A DNA stretch of 64,000 nucleotides, from positions 5,095,001 to 5,159,000 of the forward strand of contig NZ_CP077097.1 in assembly GCF_014269225.2 (NCBI RefSeq), given 5' to 3'. Shown here in pieces: positions 34,759 to 44,644 of this stretch; the stretch's first letter is position 1, and each line of letters begins with the position of its first letter. Made by a program: the position numbers and the translations under genes. This stretch comes from Pseudomonas anuradhapurensis (GTDB taxonomy: Bacteria; Pseudomonadota; Gammaproteobacteria; Pseudomonadales; Pseudomonadaceae). Under the pieces are notes generated by a model. It made no database searches, was not told where the DNA came from, and saw only the letters and a program-made list of their open reading frames with translations.

Positions 34759-35748
34759 TTAGATATCCGCCAGTTTCTGCCAGACCTTCGGCCGGAAGAA
34801 CAATGTCTCGCCCCGTGCCAACCCGGTCAGGCTGTCGTGGTCCTTGACCACCTCGGCCTCGATCAGCTCGCTCTGCCCTTCAACCTTCAGGGTCACCCGC
34901 GTGGTAGCGCCCAACGGTCGAATATCGCGCACTTCGGCCGCATGATGCCCTTCGGTCTCGTGCCGCGACAACGACACCTCGTGCGGGCGGAACAGCACAT
35001 GGTGCCCTTCGCTCAAGGCCAGGCGGTTGGAGTCACCCAGGAAGTGATAGACGAAATCGTTGGCCGGGTGCTCGTACACCTCGCCCGGCGAGCCGATCTG
35101 CTCGATCACGCCCTTGTTCATCACCACGATGCGGTCGGCCACTTCCATGGCTTCTTCCTGGTCGTGGGTGACGAATACCGAGGTCAGGTTGATGTCCTCG
35201 TGCAGGCGCGCCAGCCAGCGACGCAGCTCCTTGCGCACCTTGGCATCCAGCGCACCGAACGGCTCGTCCAGCAGCAGCACCTTGGGTTCCACTGCCAGCG
35301 CACGGGCCAGGGCGATCCGCTGGCGCTGGCCACCGGACAGCTGCTCGGGGTAGCGGTCGGACAGCCAGTCCAGCTGCACCATGTTCAGCAGCTCATGCAC
35401 CTTTTCGGCAATCCTGCTTTCGCTCGGGCGCTCACCCTTGGGCTTCATGCGCAGGCCGAAGGCGACGTTGTCGAACACACTCATGTGGCGGAACAAGGCG
35501 TAGTGCTGGAACACGAAACCGACGTTGCGGTCACGCACGTCATGGCCGGACACATCTTCGCCATGGAACACGATATTGCCCTGGTCGGGGGTTTCCAGCC
35601 CGGCAATGATGCGCAGCAGGGTGGTCTTGCCGCAGCCGGACGGGCCAAGCAGGGCCACCAGCTCGCCGCTGTTGATGTCCAGGTTGATGTTGTCCAGTGC
35701 CTGGAAGCTGTTGAAGCGCTTGCTGACGTTACGAACTTCGATCGACAT
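34759..35748 (-). CDS. cysA: Sulfate/thiosulfate ABC importer ATPase CysA
   Basis: A 329-residue ATPase energising CysTW. Walker A is GPSGCGKTT (near residues 34-42), followed by [20 protein letters not shown] (Q-loop), the signature [15 protein letters not shown], Walker [13 protein letters not shown] and the H-loop [12 protein letters not shown]-terminal TOBE-like regulatory domain follows (LFRPHEVSL). The N-terminus [18 protein letters not shown] is typical of CysA. Last gene of the cysTWA run; cysW ends four bases upstream. Confidence 0.97.
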   Translation of the reverse strand: MSIEVRNVSKRFNSFQALDNINLDINSGELVALLGPSGCGKTTLLRIIAGLETPDQGNIVFHGEDVSGHDVRDRNVGFVFQHYALFRHMSVFDNVAFGLRMKPKGERPSESRIAEKVHELLNMVQLDWLSDRYPEQLSGGQRQRIALARALAVEPKVLLLDEPFGALDAKVRKELRRWLARLHEDINLTSVFVTHDQEEAMEVADRIVVMNKGVIEQIGSPGEVYEHPANDFVYHFLGDSNRLALSEGHHVLFRPHEVSLSRHETEGHHAAEVRDIRPLGATTRVTLKVEGQSELIEAEVVKDHDSLTGLARGETLFFRPKVWQKLADI

Positions 35749-35751
35749 GAA

Positions 35752-36624
35752 TCATTCCTCCGCGGCGCTGTGGCGCAGGCGGTTAATACGGTTCTCGCTC
35801 CACTGCTTGAGCAGCAGGATGAAGAGCGCCATGATCAGCAGCAGGCTGGCCACGCTGAAGGCCGCCACGTGGTTGTACTCGTTGTAGAGAATCTCCACGT
35901 GCAGCGGCAAGGTGTTGGTCACGCCGCGAATATGGCCTGACACCACCGACACGGCGCCAAACTCCCCCATGGCCCGCGCGGTGCACAGCACCACGCCGTA
36001 GATCAGTCCCCATTTGATGTTCGGCAAAGTCACATGCCAGAACATCTGCCAGCCATTGGCGCCGAGCAGGCGCGCAGCCTCCTCCTCTTGCGTGCCCTGC
36101 TCCTGCATCAGCGGGATCAGTTCACGGGCCACGAACGGCACGGTGACGAAGATGGTGGCGAGGACGATGCCCGGCAGGGCGAACACGATCTGGATGTCGT
36201 GGTCCTGCAGCCACGGCCCGAACAGGCCCTGCGCGCCGAACATGAGCACGTACACCAGGCCGGCGATCACCGGCGACACCGAGAACGGCAGGTCGATCAG
36301 GGTGACCAGGAGGCTCTTGCCACGGAAGGTGTATTTGCTCACGCACCAGGCGGCGCTGACGCCGAACACCAGGTTGAGCGGTACCGAAATGGCTACCGCG
36401 ATCAGGGTCAGCTTCAAGGCCGACAACGCATCCGGTTCGAGGATCGCCTCGAAGAATGTGCCAAAGCCGTTCTTCAGCGCCTGCGACACCACGATCACCA
36501 GCGGCAGCAACAGGAACAGCGCGAATACCAGCCAGCCAAGGCTGATCAGGACGCGCCGCGACGTCGCACTGCCACGGCGGGCGGCGTTGGCGGCGGCGGT
36601 TGCATTCAGGGTTGAACTGGACAT
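35752..36624 (-). CDS. cysW: Sulfate ABC importer permease CysW
   Basis: A 290-residue inner-membrane permease with about six transmembrane segments. The ABC-contacting loop [22 protein letters not shown] carries the EAA motif. ATG at 36624 is chosen because a near-perfect AAGGAGG lies upstream; the open frame continues far upstream through cysT in another reading frame and is not real there. It lies 11 bases after the cysT stop and 4 bases before cysA. Confidence 0.95.
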   Translation of the reverse strand: MSSSTLNATAAANAARRGSATSRRVLISLGWLVFALFLLLPLVIVVSQALKNGFGTFFEAILEPDALSALKLTLIAVAISVPLNLVFGVSAAWCVSKYTFRGKSLLVTLIDLPFSVSPVIAGLVYVLMFGAQGLFGPWLQDHDIQIVFALPGIVLATIFVTVPFVARELIPLMQEQGTQEEEAARLLGANGWQMFWHVTLPNIKWGLIYGVVLCTARAMGEFGAVSVVSGHIRGVTNTLPLHVEILYNEYNHVAAFSVASLLLIMALFILLLKQWSENRINRLRHSAAEE

Positions 36625-36635
36625 GCCGGCCTCCT

Positions 36636-37454
36636 TCAAGGGGTTTCGATGCGGCGCTGCAGCAGGTTGATCAGCAGCAGCAGGATGAAGGAAACCACCA
36701 GCATCAATACGCCGATGGCGGTCGCGCCGGTGTAGTCGTACTGGTCGAGCTTGACCATGATCAGCAGCGGCAGGATCTCGGTCTTCATCGGCATGTTGCC
36801 GGCAATGAAGATCACTGAACCATACTCCCCCACACCACGGGCAAAGGCCAGGGCAAAACCGGTGAGCCAGGCGGGCAGCAGCGCCGGCGCCAGCACATGG
36901 CGGAACACCTGCAGCGGCTTGGCGCCCAGGCAGGCAGCGGCCTCCTCGACCTCGCGCGGGATGTCGGCCAGTACCGGTTGTACCGTGCGCACCACGAACG
37001 GCAGGGTGACGAAGGTCAGGGCCAGGGTGATGCCCAGCGGGGTGTAGGCGATCTTGAAGCCAAGCTCGGTGGCGAACTGGCCGACCCAGCCCGAAGGCGC
37101 GTACAGGGCAGTCAGGGCGATGCCGGCAACGGCGGTGGGCAGGGCGAATGGCAGGTCGATCATCGCATCGATGACCTTGCGCCCAGGGAAGGTGTAGCGT
37201 ACCAGCACCCAGGCCAGCAAGGTGCCGATCACGCCGTTGATGATGGCGGCGAACAGGGCGGTGCCGAAACTCAGCTTGAGCGCGGCGATCACCCGCGGTG
37301 CACTGATGACGTTCCAGAACTGCTCCCAGGTCAGCTGCGCGGCATGCACGAACATGGCGGCCAGCGGTATCAGCACGATCAGGCTGAGGTACACCAAGGT
37401 GTAGCCCAGCGTCAGCCCGAAGCCGGGTATGACGGGGGAAATACGGCGTGACAT
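36636..37454 (-). CDS. cysT: Sulfate ABC importer permease CysT
   Basis: A 272-residue inner-membrane permease (CysT/CysU) with about six transmembrane segments and the EAA loop [20 protein letters not shown]. The N-terminus [20 protein letters not shown] is typical. First gene of cysTWA. It is separated from sbp by 187 bases containing a short GC-rich hairpin and a repeat pair, which could lower expression of the permease relative to the binding protein. Confidence 0.95.
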   Translation of the reverse strand: MSRRISPVIPGFGLTLGYTLVYLSLIVLIPLAAMFVHAAQLTWEQFWNVISAPRVIAALKLSFGTALFAAIINGVIGTLLAWVLVRYTFPGRKVIDAMIDLPFALPTAVAGIALTALYAPSGWVGQFATELGFKIAYTPLGITLALTFVTLPFVVRTVQPVLADIPREVEEAAACLGAKPLQVFRHVLAPALLPAWLTGFALAFARGVGEYGSVIFIAGNMPMKTEILPLLIMVKLDQYDYTGATAIGVLMLVVSFILLLLINLLQRRIETP

Positions 37455-37479
37455 AAATATCCCTGGTTGAACGCACGAA

Positions 37480-37499
37480 GCCCGGGATCAATCCCGGGC
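37480..37499. other. GC-rich hairpin in the sbp-cysT gap
   Basis: GCCCGGGAT and ATCCCGGGC are inverted around CA, just upstream of cysT. There is no T-run, so it may be an RNA-stabilising or attenuating stem rather than a terminator. Confidence 0.55.
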
Positions 37500-37520
37500 C
37501 GGTGCAGGCTTGTAAATCCT

Positions 37521-37626
37521 GAGGCTGCCTTGCAGCCCTTTCGCGACGCAAGGCCGCTCCTACAAGGACTACGCGATGTTCTGTAGGAGCGGCCTTGCGT
37601 TGCGAAAGGGCCGCCAAGCGGCCCCC
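37521..37626. repeat. Inverted pair of family-A repeats between sbp and cysT
   Basis: An inverted copy (GAGGCTGCCTTGCAGCC... to about 37564) faces a direct copy (about 37582-37626). Unusually, it sits inside an apparent operon between co-directional genes, 15 bases after the sbp stop codon. Confidence 0.85.
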
Positions 37627-37641
37627 GCTTTTCCGTGGCGC

Positions 37642-38649
37642 TTACTGTGCCTGATAGATCTGGTCGAACACACCGCCATCATTGAAGAACTTTGGCTGTG
37701 CAGTCTTCCAGCCACCGAAGTCCTTGTCGATAGTGACCAGCTCCAGTTTCGGGAACTGCTTGCCGAACTCGGCAGCCACCTTGGCATCACGCGGGCGATA
37801 GAAGTTCTCGGCCGCAATCTTCTGCCCGGCCGGGCTGTACAGGTGCTTGAGGTATTCGTTGGCGATCTCGGTGTTGCCCTTCTTCTCGGCGTTCTTGTCG
37901 ACCACTGCCACCGGCGGTTCGGCCAGGATCGACAGCGAGGGCACGACGATCTCGAACTTGTCGGCGCCACCGTCTTCCTTCAACGCCAGGAAGGCCTCGT
38001 TTTCCCAGGCCAGCAGCACGTCGCCCTGGCCGTTGTTGACGAAGGTGATGGTCGAGCCACGGGCGCCGGTATCCAGCACCGGCACGTGCTTGAATAGCTC
38101 CTGCACGTAGGCCTTGGCCTTGTCTTCACTTCCCCCGGTCTTCAGGCCATAGGCCCATGCGGCGAGGAAGTTCCAGCGGGCGCCGCCGGAGGTCTTCGGG
38201 TTGGGGGTGATCACCGACACATCCTTCTTGACCAGGTCGCCCCAATCCTTGATGCCTTTGGGGTTGCCCTTGCGCACCAGGAACACGATGGTCGAGGTAT
38301 AAGGCGTGCTGGCGTCCGGCAGACGCTTCTGCCAGTCCGCGGGCAAGGTCTTGCCAAGCTTGGCGACTTCGTCGATGTCGCCAGCCAGGGCCAGGGTCAC
38401 CACGTCGGCGCGCAGGCCGTCGATCACCGCACGGGCCTGCTTGCCCGAGCCGCCATGAGATTGCTGGATCTTCAACGTGTCGCCCGGGTGAGCCTGCTGC
38501 CAGTGCTTGATGAACTCGGCGTTGTATTGCTGATAAAGCTCACGGGTCGGGTCGTAGGACACGTTCAGCAGTTCGTAGTCCTTGGCGATGGCGGAACCGG
38601 CAAAAACAGCACTGGCCAGGGCGGCGAGCGCATAACGGCGGATGGACAT
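37642..38649 (-). CDS. sbp: Sulfate-binding protein Sbp
   Basis: A 335-residue periplasmic sulfate/thiosulfate-binding protein delivering sulfate to CysTWA. The signal peptide is [53 protein letters not shown] (anion-binding loop), [17 protein letters not shown] and [10 protein letters not shown] are the family hallmarks. ATG at 38649 follows GGGAG; the seven-codon-longer frame lacks one. It lies between oscA and cysT on the same strand. Confidence 0.96.
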   Translation of the reverse strand: MSIRRYALAALASAVFAGSAIAKDYELLNVSYDPTRELYQQYNAEFIKHWQQAHPGDTLKIQQSHGGSGKQARAVIDGLRADVVTLALAGDIDEVAKLGKTLPADWQKRLPDASTPYTSTIVFLVRKGNPKGIKDWGDLVKKDVSVITPNPKTSGGARWNFLAAWAYGLKTGGSEDKAKAYVQELFKHVPVLDTGARGSTITFVNNGQGDVLLAWENEAFLALKEDGGADKFEIVVPSLSILAEPPVAVVDKNAEKKGNTEIANEYLKHLYSPAGQKIAAENFYRPRDAKVAAEFGKQFPKLELVTIDKDFGGWKTAQPKFFNDGGVFDQIYQAQ

Positions 38650-38696
38650 GGTGAAGCTCCCGATTGGCATTTTTCTAGTTTTGGATGGGTAAGCGA

Positions 38697-38879
38697 TCAG
38701 CCGGTCTTGTTGCCGGGCTGTTGCAGGCGGAATTTCTCCTTGCGCTCGATCTGTACGACCTGAGCGTTGTGCACAGTGATCTCCACCGCGCCGAAGCGCA
38801 GGTCGCGCAGGGCGCTCTGGATTTCCCGCAGAATGGTGGCTTCGTCCTGACCGTCGATGCTACGCAGAGATGCACTCAT
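38697..38879 (-). CDS. oscA: Sulfur-starvation response protein OscA (DUF2292)
   Basis: A 60-residue cytoplasmic protein of the DUF2292/YezD family: [20 protein letters not shown] followed by [20 protein letters not shown]. OscA is known from pseudomonads as a small protein encoded next to sbp and needed for use of organosulfur compounds. ATG at 38879 has AAGGAGAAC upstream, whereas the longer frame has no ribosome site. It is probably the first gene of an oscA-sbp-cysTWA transcript; the AT-rich dyad upstream is a candidate control site. Confidence 0.9.
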   Translation of the reverse strand: MSASLRSIDGQDEATILREIQSALRDLRFGAVEITVHNAQVVQIERKEKFRLQQPGNKTG

Positions 38880-38964
38880 GCTCGTTCTCCTTGGAATGAG
38901 GGTGCCGGGCTGAGGTTTGAAGGGGATTTGCGCCTGGCTTGAGGGCAATAGTAGAGAGACGGTT

Positions 38965-38991
38965 TTATTCTTAAAAATACTGTTTAAGAAT
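38965..38991 (-). promoter_or_regulatory. AT-rich dyad upstream of oscA
   Basis: ATTCTTAAA (38967-38975) and TTTAAGAAT (38983-38991) are perfect inverted repeats seven bases apart, about 90-110 bases upstream of oscA. TTATTCTTAAAAATA here resembles TTATTCCGTAAAAATA before metQ. A sulfur-responsive regulator site is inferred. Confidence 0.45.
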
Positions 38992-39039
38992 TTTTATATA
39001 ACCAAACCCAAAAGGCGATATTGAAAGCGACAGAAGCCG

Positions 39040-39114
39040 CTGTGGGAGCGGGTTCACCCGCGAATGCGGCAGCGGCTCCACCATCGCATTCGCGGGTAAA
39101 CCCGCTCCCACAGG
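39040..39114. repeat. Inverted pair of family-B REP elements
   Basis: CTGTGGGAGCGGGTTCACCC from 39040 faces GCGGGTAAACCCGCTCCCAC ending near 39112, about 27 bases apart. It lies between the triC stop codon and the oscA upstream region. Confidence 0.85.
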
Positions 39115-39129
39115 GTTTGCTGTAGGGTT

Positions 39130-42100
39130 TCAGGAGTTTTTCTGTGGCTCGCGGATCTTGTACCAGGCCACATACAACGCCGGCAGGAACAGCAGCGTCA
39201 GCAGGGTGGCCACGATGATCCCGCCAATCATGGCGTAGGCCATCGGCCCCCAGAACACTTCGCGGGCGATCGGGATCATGCCCAGGCTTGCGGCCGCCGC
39301 CGTCAGCAGGATCGGCCGGCGCCGGTGATTGGTGGCTTCCACCACTGCATCCCACGGCGAGAAGCCCTGAGCCTCGAACTCGTCGATCTGGGTCACCAGG
39401 ATCACCGAGTTACGAATGATGATACCCGCGAGCGCGAGGATGCCGAGGATCGCCACGAAGCCCATCGGTGTGCCGGTAGGCACCAGCGCCAGCACTACAC
39501 CGATAAGCCCCAAGGGGGCCACGCTGACCACCAGGAACAGCTTCTGCACACTGTGCAGCTGAATCATCAGGAAGGTCGCCATCAGGAACAGCATCAGCGG
39601 GATCACCTTGCGGATCGGGCCTTGCGCCTTGGCACTCTCTTCCACCGTACCGCCAGTGGCCACTTCGAAGCCCACCGGCAGCTTGCTGGCGAACTCGTCG
39701 ATCTTCGGCTTCAGCTGGGCCACCAGGTCGGTGGGCTGGATGTCGCCATTGACCGAGGCCTTGATGGTGATGGTCGGCTTGCGGTCACGGCGCCACACCA
39801 GCGGCTGCTCCAGCTCGTAGCGTACGGTGGCGAACGACAGCAGCGGGATCGCGGTGCCGTTGGGCGTGAGGATCTGCAGGTTCTGCAGGGTGTCCGGCGA
39901 GCCGCGCTCGCTGTCCTGGGCGCGGGCAACCACGTCGACAAGGTAGATGTTGTCGTTGACCTGGGTGATCTGGACGCCGCTGACGATGCTGTTCATCACA
40001 TTGGCCACGTCTTCCGATGACAAGCCCAGCTGACGCGCCTTGTCCTGGGCAATTTCCACCCGCAGCACCTTACCCGGCTCGTTCCAGTCGTAGATCATCT
40101 CGCCAATGTGCTCGTTCTGGTCGAGCAAGGTGGCCAGCTCGATGGCATGCTTGCGTACCTCGTCGATATTGGCGCCGCTGACCCGGTACTGGATCGGCCG
40201 GCCCACCGGCGGGCCCATTTCCAGCGACTGCACGTTGGTACCGATGCCGACGAATTCCTCATGCAGGATCTTCTGCAGCCGCGCCATCATGCCCTGGCGC
40301 TCTTCGAAGCCCTTGCTGACGATCACCAACTGCGCGTAATACGGGTTCTGCAGTTGCTGGTCGAGGGGCAGGTAGAAGCGGATCGCGCCCTGGCCGATGT
40401 AGGTGCTCCAGTGCACCAGGTCCGGGTCGTCCTTGATCCGCGCCTCGAAGCGGTCGACCACCTTGCGCGTCTCTTCGATCGAGGCATTCTGTGGCAGGTT
40501 GAGGTCGACGAGGATTTCCGGGCGGTCCGAAGACGGGAAGAACTGGTTCTGCACGAAGCGCTGGCAGAAGATCGCCAGGGCGAACAGCAGCACGGTGCCG
40601 ATGATGGTCAGCCAGCGGTTGCGCATGCACCACAGCAAGCCGTGCTCGAAGGCCCGGCCGAGCCTTCCAGGCTCGGCATCATGGGCCTTGAGGTTGCTGC
40701 TGAGCATATGCACCCCTAGCACCGGGGCAAAGAACACCGCCACGATCCACGACACCAGCAGGGCCACGGCAATCACCGCGAACAGGGTGAAGGTATATTC
40801 GCCCGCCGAGCTGGCATTGAGGCCAATGGGCACGAACCCGGCCACGGTGACCAAGGTGCCGGTGAGCATCGGGAACGCCGTGGAGGTATAGGCGAAGGTT
40901 GCCGCCTGCTCCTTGCTCTCGCCCATCTCCAACCGCGTGACCATGACCTCCACGGTGATCATCGCGTCATCCACCAGCAGGCCCAGCGCGATGATCAGCG
41001 CACCCAGCGAAATACGCTGCATGGTGATGCCGCTGTATTCCATGAACACGAATACCATGGCCAGCACCAGCGGGATCGAACAGGCCACCACCAGCCCGGC
41101 GCGCACCCCCAGGCTGACAAAGCTCACCCCGAGCACGATCACCACCGCCTCGAACAGCGCACTGGTGAAGCCGCCGACCGCCTGCTTGACCACCACGGCC
41201 TGGTCGGAAACGGTATGCACCCCAACGCCTATCGGCAGGTCCTCGATCACCTGGTCCATGCGTTTTTTCAGTGCCGCACCGAACACTTGGATATTGCCCC
41301 CGGCTTTCATGCCGATAGCCAGGCCCAGCGCCGTCTGGCCGTTGTAGCGGAACATCGGCGAGGGCGGGTCGACATAGCCGCGCTCGATGTCGGCGATGTC
41401 GGCCAGGCGGAAGAAGCGGTCGTTGATCTTCAAGTTGACGGTTTGCAGGTCCTTTTCCGAGGCGAACTGCCCGGTGGTACGCACGGAAATGCGCTCCGGA
41501 CCGGCCTCGATCACTCCGGCCGGGGTCACCGCGTTCTGCGATTGCAGGGCTTGCATCACCTGGCGCTGGTCAATGCCCAGGGCTGCCAGCTTGCGGGTGG
41601 AGAAGTTCAGGTACAGCACTTCGTCCTGGGTGCCGATCAGCTCGATCTTGCCGATGTTGGGTACGTCACGCACTTCAGCCCGCGCCTGCTCCACATAGTC
41701 GCGCAGCTGGCGCAGGGTCAGGCCGTCGGCGGTAAAGGCATAGATCGAGCCGAACACGTCGCCGAACTCGTCGTTGAACCCCGGGCCCTGGATGCCTGCC
41801 GGGAACTCACCACGGATGTCCTGGATCTTCTTGCGCACCTGATACCAGATTTCCGGGATGTCCTTGGCCTTGGTGGTGTCGCGCAGATACACATAGACCG
41901 TGGATTCACCCGGGCGGGTGTAGCTTTTGGTGTAGTCGAGCGAGTCGAGTTCTTCGAGCTTCTTCTCGATGCGGTCGGTGACCTGGTACAGGGTCTCGTC
42001 CTGGGTCGCGCCGGGCCAACGGGTCTGGATCACCATGGTCTTGATGGTGAACGACGGGTCTTCCTCACGGCCCAGGTTGAAGTAGGAGAAGATCCCCATC

Positions 42101-42180
42101 AGCAGCGCAACGAACATCAGGTACCAGACGAACGATTGATGCTTGAGTGCCCAGTCGGACAGGTTGAAGCTTCCTTTCAT
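39130..42180 (-). CDS. triC: RND efflux pump inner-membrane transporter, TriC-like
   Basis: A 1016-residue proton-driven RND transporter. It has an N-terminal transmembrane helix, two large periplasmic loops and two blocks of transmembrane segments; SLGALIIALGLLVDDAMITV carries the proton-relay aspartates. RND pumps fed by two different adaptor genes are characteristic of TriABC (triclosan/detergent efflux), which is why triC is proposed; hydrophobic-amine RND pumps related to it cannot be ruled out. Start ATG 42180 overlaps the upstream adaptor stop codon by four bases. No outer-membrane channel gene is adjacent, so a channel encoded elsewhere is needed. Confidence 0.85.
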   Translation of the reverse strand: MKGSFNLSDWALKHQSFVWYLMFVALLMGIFSYFNLGREEDPSFTIKTMVIQTRWPGATQDETLYQVTDRIEKKLEELDSLDYTKSYTRPGESTVYVYLRDTTKAKDIPEIWYQVRKKIQDIRGEFPAGIQGPGFNDEFGDVFGSIYAFTADGLTLRQLRDYVEQARAEVRDVPNIGKIELIGTQDEVLYLNFSTRKLAALGIDQRQVMQALQSQNAVTPAGVIEAGPERISVRTTGQFASEKDLQTVNLKINDRFFRLADIADIERGYVDPPSPMFRYNGQTALGLAIGMKAGGNIQVFGAALKKRMDQVIEDLPIGVGVHTVSDQAVVVKQAVGGFTSALFEAVVIVLGVSFVSLGVRAGLVVACSIPLVLAMVFVFMEYSGITMQRISLGALIIALGLLVDDAMITVEVMVTRLEMGESKEQAATFAYTSTAFPMLTGTLVTVAGFVPIGLNASSAGEYTFTLFAVIAVALLVSWIVAVFFAPVLGVHMLSSNLKAHDAEPGRLGRAFEHGLLWCMRNRWLTIIGTVLLFALAIFCQRFVQNQFFPSSDRPEILVDLNLPQNASIEETRKVVDRFEARIKDDPDLVHWSTYIGQGAIRFYLPLDQQLQNPYYAQLVIVSKGFEERQGMMARLQKILHEEFVGIGTNVQSLEMGPPVGRPIQYRVSGANIDEVRKHAIELATLLDQNEHIGEMIYDWNEPGKVLRVEIAQDKARQLGLSSEDVANVMNSIVSGVQITQVNDNIYLVDVVARAQDSERGSPDTLQNLQILTPNGTAIPLLSFATVRYELEQPLVWRRDRKPTITIKASVNGDIQPTDLVAQLKPKIDEFASKLPVGFEVATGGTVEESAKAQGPIRKVIPLMLFLMATFLMIQLHSVQKLFLVVSVAPLGLIGVVLALVPTGTPMGFVAILGILALAGIIIRNSVILVTQIDEFEAQGFSPWDAVVEATNHRRRPILLTAAAASLGMIPIAREVFWGPMAYAMIGGIIVATLLTLLFLPALYVAWYKIREPQKNS

Positions 42181-43244
42181 TGCGCATCCTCGTCGAAGGT
42201 CACCTTCTGGCCAGGCTTGAGGCTGTTCACGCCTGCCGTCACCACCCGCTCGCCGGGCTGTACACCAGAGGTCAGGACGATGCTCTGGTCGGTGCGGTCG
42301 ATCAGGGCCACGTCACGGGTGGCCACGGTTTTCTGCTGCGGATCGATCACCCACACCTGGGTTTTGCCATCCCGCTCGAGCAAGGCGCTCAAGGGCAACT
42401 CGCTGCGTGGCGTCACCGCCGAACTCAGGGTCACGCTGATGGCAGTGCCCAGGTGGAACGCCGCGGGTGTGCTGGCCAGGCTCAGGCGGGCGCGGCGGGT
42501 ACGGGTGGTGGCGTCGGCCTGGGGTTCCAGCTCGCGCAGGCTGGCCGTGGTGTTGATGGTCGGGTCGAGTTGCGAGGCAACGGTAAAGGTCAGGCCTTTG
42601 TTCAACTGTTCGGCCAGGCCGATCGGCAGGTCGATCACCGCTTCCTTCACGTCCGGCCGGGCCAGGGTCACCACGGCCTGGCCGGCGGTGACGGTTTGCC
42701 CGGCTTCGGCTTTCCAGTCGGTGATCACCGCAGCATGGTCGCTGCGCAGGGTGCTGTAGTCGAGCTGGTCACGGGCCTGGCTGACCGCCGAGCGCGCCTG
42801 TTCCAATGCGGCGCTGGTGGTTTTCAGGTTGGTCTGGGCAATATCCAGCTGGGCCTGGGCACCTACGCCGCGGTCATACAACTGCTGCTGGCGACGGGCA
42901 TCGGCCTGGGCGTTGATCCACTGGGCCTGCACCTTGGCCAGGTCGCCTTCGGCGGCGCGCAACTGGTTCTGCTGGTCGGTGGGGTCGAGCGTGGCCAGGG
43001 TGTCACCCGGCTTCACCTGGGCACCCACATCCAGCCAGCGCCGGGCGATGCGCCCAGATACGCGAAAGCCCAGGGTGCTTTCGAAACGCGCCTGGATAGA
43101 GCCGGCAAAGCGGCCCAGCTGCGACTGCACCTGGGGTTCGACCTTGATCGACAGCACCGGCCGAATCGGCTCCGGCGCTTCGTCCTCGCTGCTGCAGCCG
43201 AGCAACAGCATGCCGGCCGACACCATCATCAGCAGGTGCTTCAT
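42177..43244 (-). CDS. triB: RND efflux periplasmic adaptor, TriB-like
   Basis: A 355-residue membrane-fusion protein with a lipoprotein signal (MVSAGMLLLGC, lipobox Cys at residue 17). FRVSGRIARRWLDVGAQVKP begins the lipoyl domain, followed by a helical hairpin (DLAKVQAQWINAQADARRQQ) and a beta-barrel. It overlaps both neighbours by four bases (ATGA junctions), so it is translationally coupled between the other adaptor and the transporter. Confidence 0.85.
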   Translation of the reverse strand: MKHLLMMVSAGMLLLGCSSEDEAPEPIRPVLSIKVEPQVQSQLGRFAGSIQARFESTLGFRVSGRIARRWLDVGAQVKPGDTLATLDPTDQQNQLRAAEGDLAKVQAQWINAQADARRQQQLYDRGVGAQAQLDIAQTNLKTTSAALEQARSAVSQARDQLDYSTLRSDHAAVITDWKAEAGQTVTAGQAVVTLARPDVKEAVIDLPIGLAEQLNKGLTFTVASQLDPTINTTASLRELEPQADATTRTRRARLSLASTPAAFHLGTAISVTLSSAVTPRSELPLSALLERDGKTQVWVIDPQQKTVATRDVALIDRTDQSIVLTSGVQPGERVVTAGVNSLKPGQKVTFDEDAQ

Positions 43245-44329
43245 AGCTCCCCCCCTTTGGCCTTGGCATCGATCTTCTGTACCTGCATGCCGGGGTGCAG
43301 CAATTGCCCGCCATTGACCACTACGGTCTCCCCTCCCTTCAGGCCATGGGCAACCACGATCCTGCCGGTGAGATACCGGCTGACCTCGACCTTGCGCAGT
43401 TCCACCTTGTCGCCCTCACCCACCACCCACACCGCTGGTTCATGCAGCGCCTTGGTCAAGGCAGACCACGGCAGTTCGATACTGGGTCGCCCCTCGGCAT
43501 TGGTGGTGGCGGTCACCGGTGCGCCCAGCTGCATTGCCGGCGGCACATCCCTGAGCCCGACCTTGACCTGTACCGTGCCACTTTGCGCGGACACCGTCGG
43601 GGTGATTTCGCGAACGAAGCCATGGGCCTTTACCTTGGGGTCATCCAGCAGGCTGACGATCACCCCGGCATCACTGGGCGGCGCCACCAGCAGCGACTCA
43701 TAGACGTTGAACACGGCATCGCGATCGCCGTCGCGGGCCAGGCTGAAGATCGGCATGGTCGCCTGCACCACCTGGCCAACCTCGGCCTGGCGCTCGGTGA
43801 TCACGCCATCGGCTTCGGAAACCAGGGCGGTGTAGCTGAGTTGTTCATTGGCATCGGCCAATTGCGCCTGGGCGGCCTTGAGTGCGCTCTGGTCGCTGCG
43901 CAGGGCGGCCTCGGCGGCGTCGTATTCGCTCTGGCTGGTGTAGCCCTTGGGCAGCAGTTTCTGCTGGCGTACGAAAGCGGCGCTGCTCTGGGTGACCCGC
44001 GCCTGGGCGGCGAACACTTCGGCCTTGGCCGAGTCGACGTTGTTTTGCAGGTCTTTCGGGTCCAGGCGCGCCAGCACCTGGTTGGCCTTGACGTGGTCGC
44101 CGACATCGACGCTGCGCGAAATGATCTTGCCGCCGACGCGGAACGACAGGTCGGTCTGCACCCGCGCCTGTACGTCACCGGTCAGGGTGACCCTGGCGGC
44201 GAAGTCAGTCGGCTGGACCTGCTGCACGCCAACCCGGGGCAGTGTCTCGGGGACTTCTTCCTTGCTGCAGCCCGTGAGCAGGTACAACAGCCCCAGGCAA
44301 ACGACCGACAGCGGACGTAACCACGTCAT
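43241..44329 (-). CDS. triA: RND efflux periplasmic adaptor, TriA-like
   Basis: A 362-residue membrane-fusion protein with a lipobox (LGLLYLLTGC). FRVGGKIISRSVDVGDHVKA is the first half of the lipoyl domain, followed by an alpha-hairpin (SAKAEVFAAQARVTQSSAAF) and EADGVITERQAEVGQVV. ATG at 44329 has AAGGAG upstream; a seven-codon-longer frame exists without one. It is the first gene of the three-gene pump operon. Having two non-identical adaptors is the feature known from TriAB, where both are needed. Confidence 0.85.
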   Translation of the reverse strand: MTWLRPLSVVCLGLLYLLTGCSKEEVPETLPRVGVQQVQPTDFAARVTLTGDVQARVQTDLSFRVGGKIISRSVDVGDHVKANQVLARLDPKDLQNNVDSAKAEVFAAQARVTQSSAAFVRQQKLLPKGYTSQSEYDAAEAALRSDQSALKAAQAQLADANEQLSYTALVSEADGVITERQAEVGQVVQATMPIFSLARDGDRDAVFNVYESLLVAPPSDAGVIVSLLDDPKVKAHGFVREITPTVSAQSGTVQVKVGLRDVPPAMQLGAPVTATTNAEGRPSIELPWSALTKALHEPAVWVVGEGDKVELRKVEVSRYLTGRIVVAHGLKGGETVVVNGGQLLHPGMQVQKIDAKAKGGEL

Positions 44330-44441
44330 GCAGGCTCCTTGCTTGCGCACAAATGATTTGTGGGATGCGACTGTCAGCGTAGTTCAGGGTTCGATAAACA
44401 GCACTGTCGAGGATCAGTTCGGCATTTTCAGCGCCTGTGCG

Positions 44442-44534
44442 GGCCTCTTCGCGGGTAAACCCGCTCCCACAGAGATTGCGCAAACCCTGAGGCTGCACAT
44501 GACCGTGTGGGAGCGGGTTCACCCGCGAAAGGGC
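44442..44534. repeat. Inverted pair of family-B REP elements upstream of the REP-associated transposase
   Basis: GGCCTCTTCGCGGGTAAACC (44442 onward) faces TTCACCCGCGAAAGGGCC (to 44534), about 35 bases apart. It lies in the 315-base gap between triA and the transposase gene. The rest of that gap holds nothing recognisable apart from the ribosome site before 44645. Confidence 0.88.
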
Positions 44535-44644
44535 CGGTACTGCCATCCACAAATCTCTGCCATATCCAGAAACCATCATCTACACAGCACCTGCATCTCA
44601 GCCACTACCTTTGAAAAGTCATCTGCTTTTCAAGGAAGAAGCCA

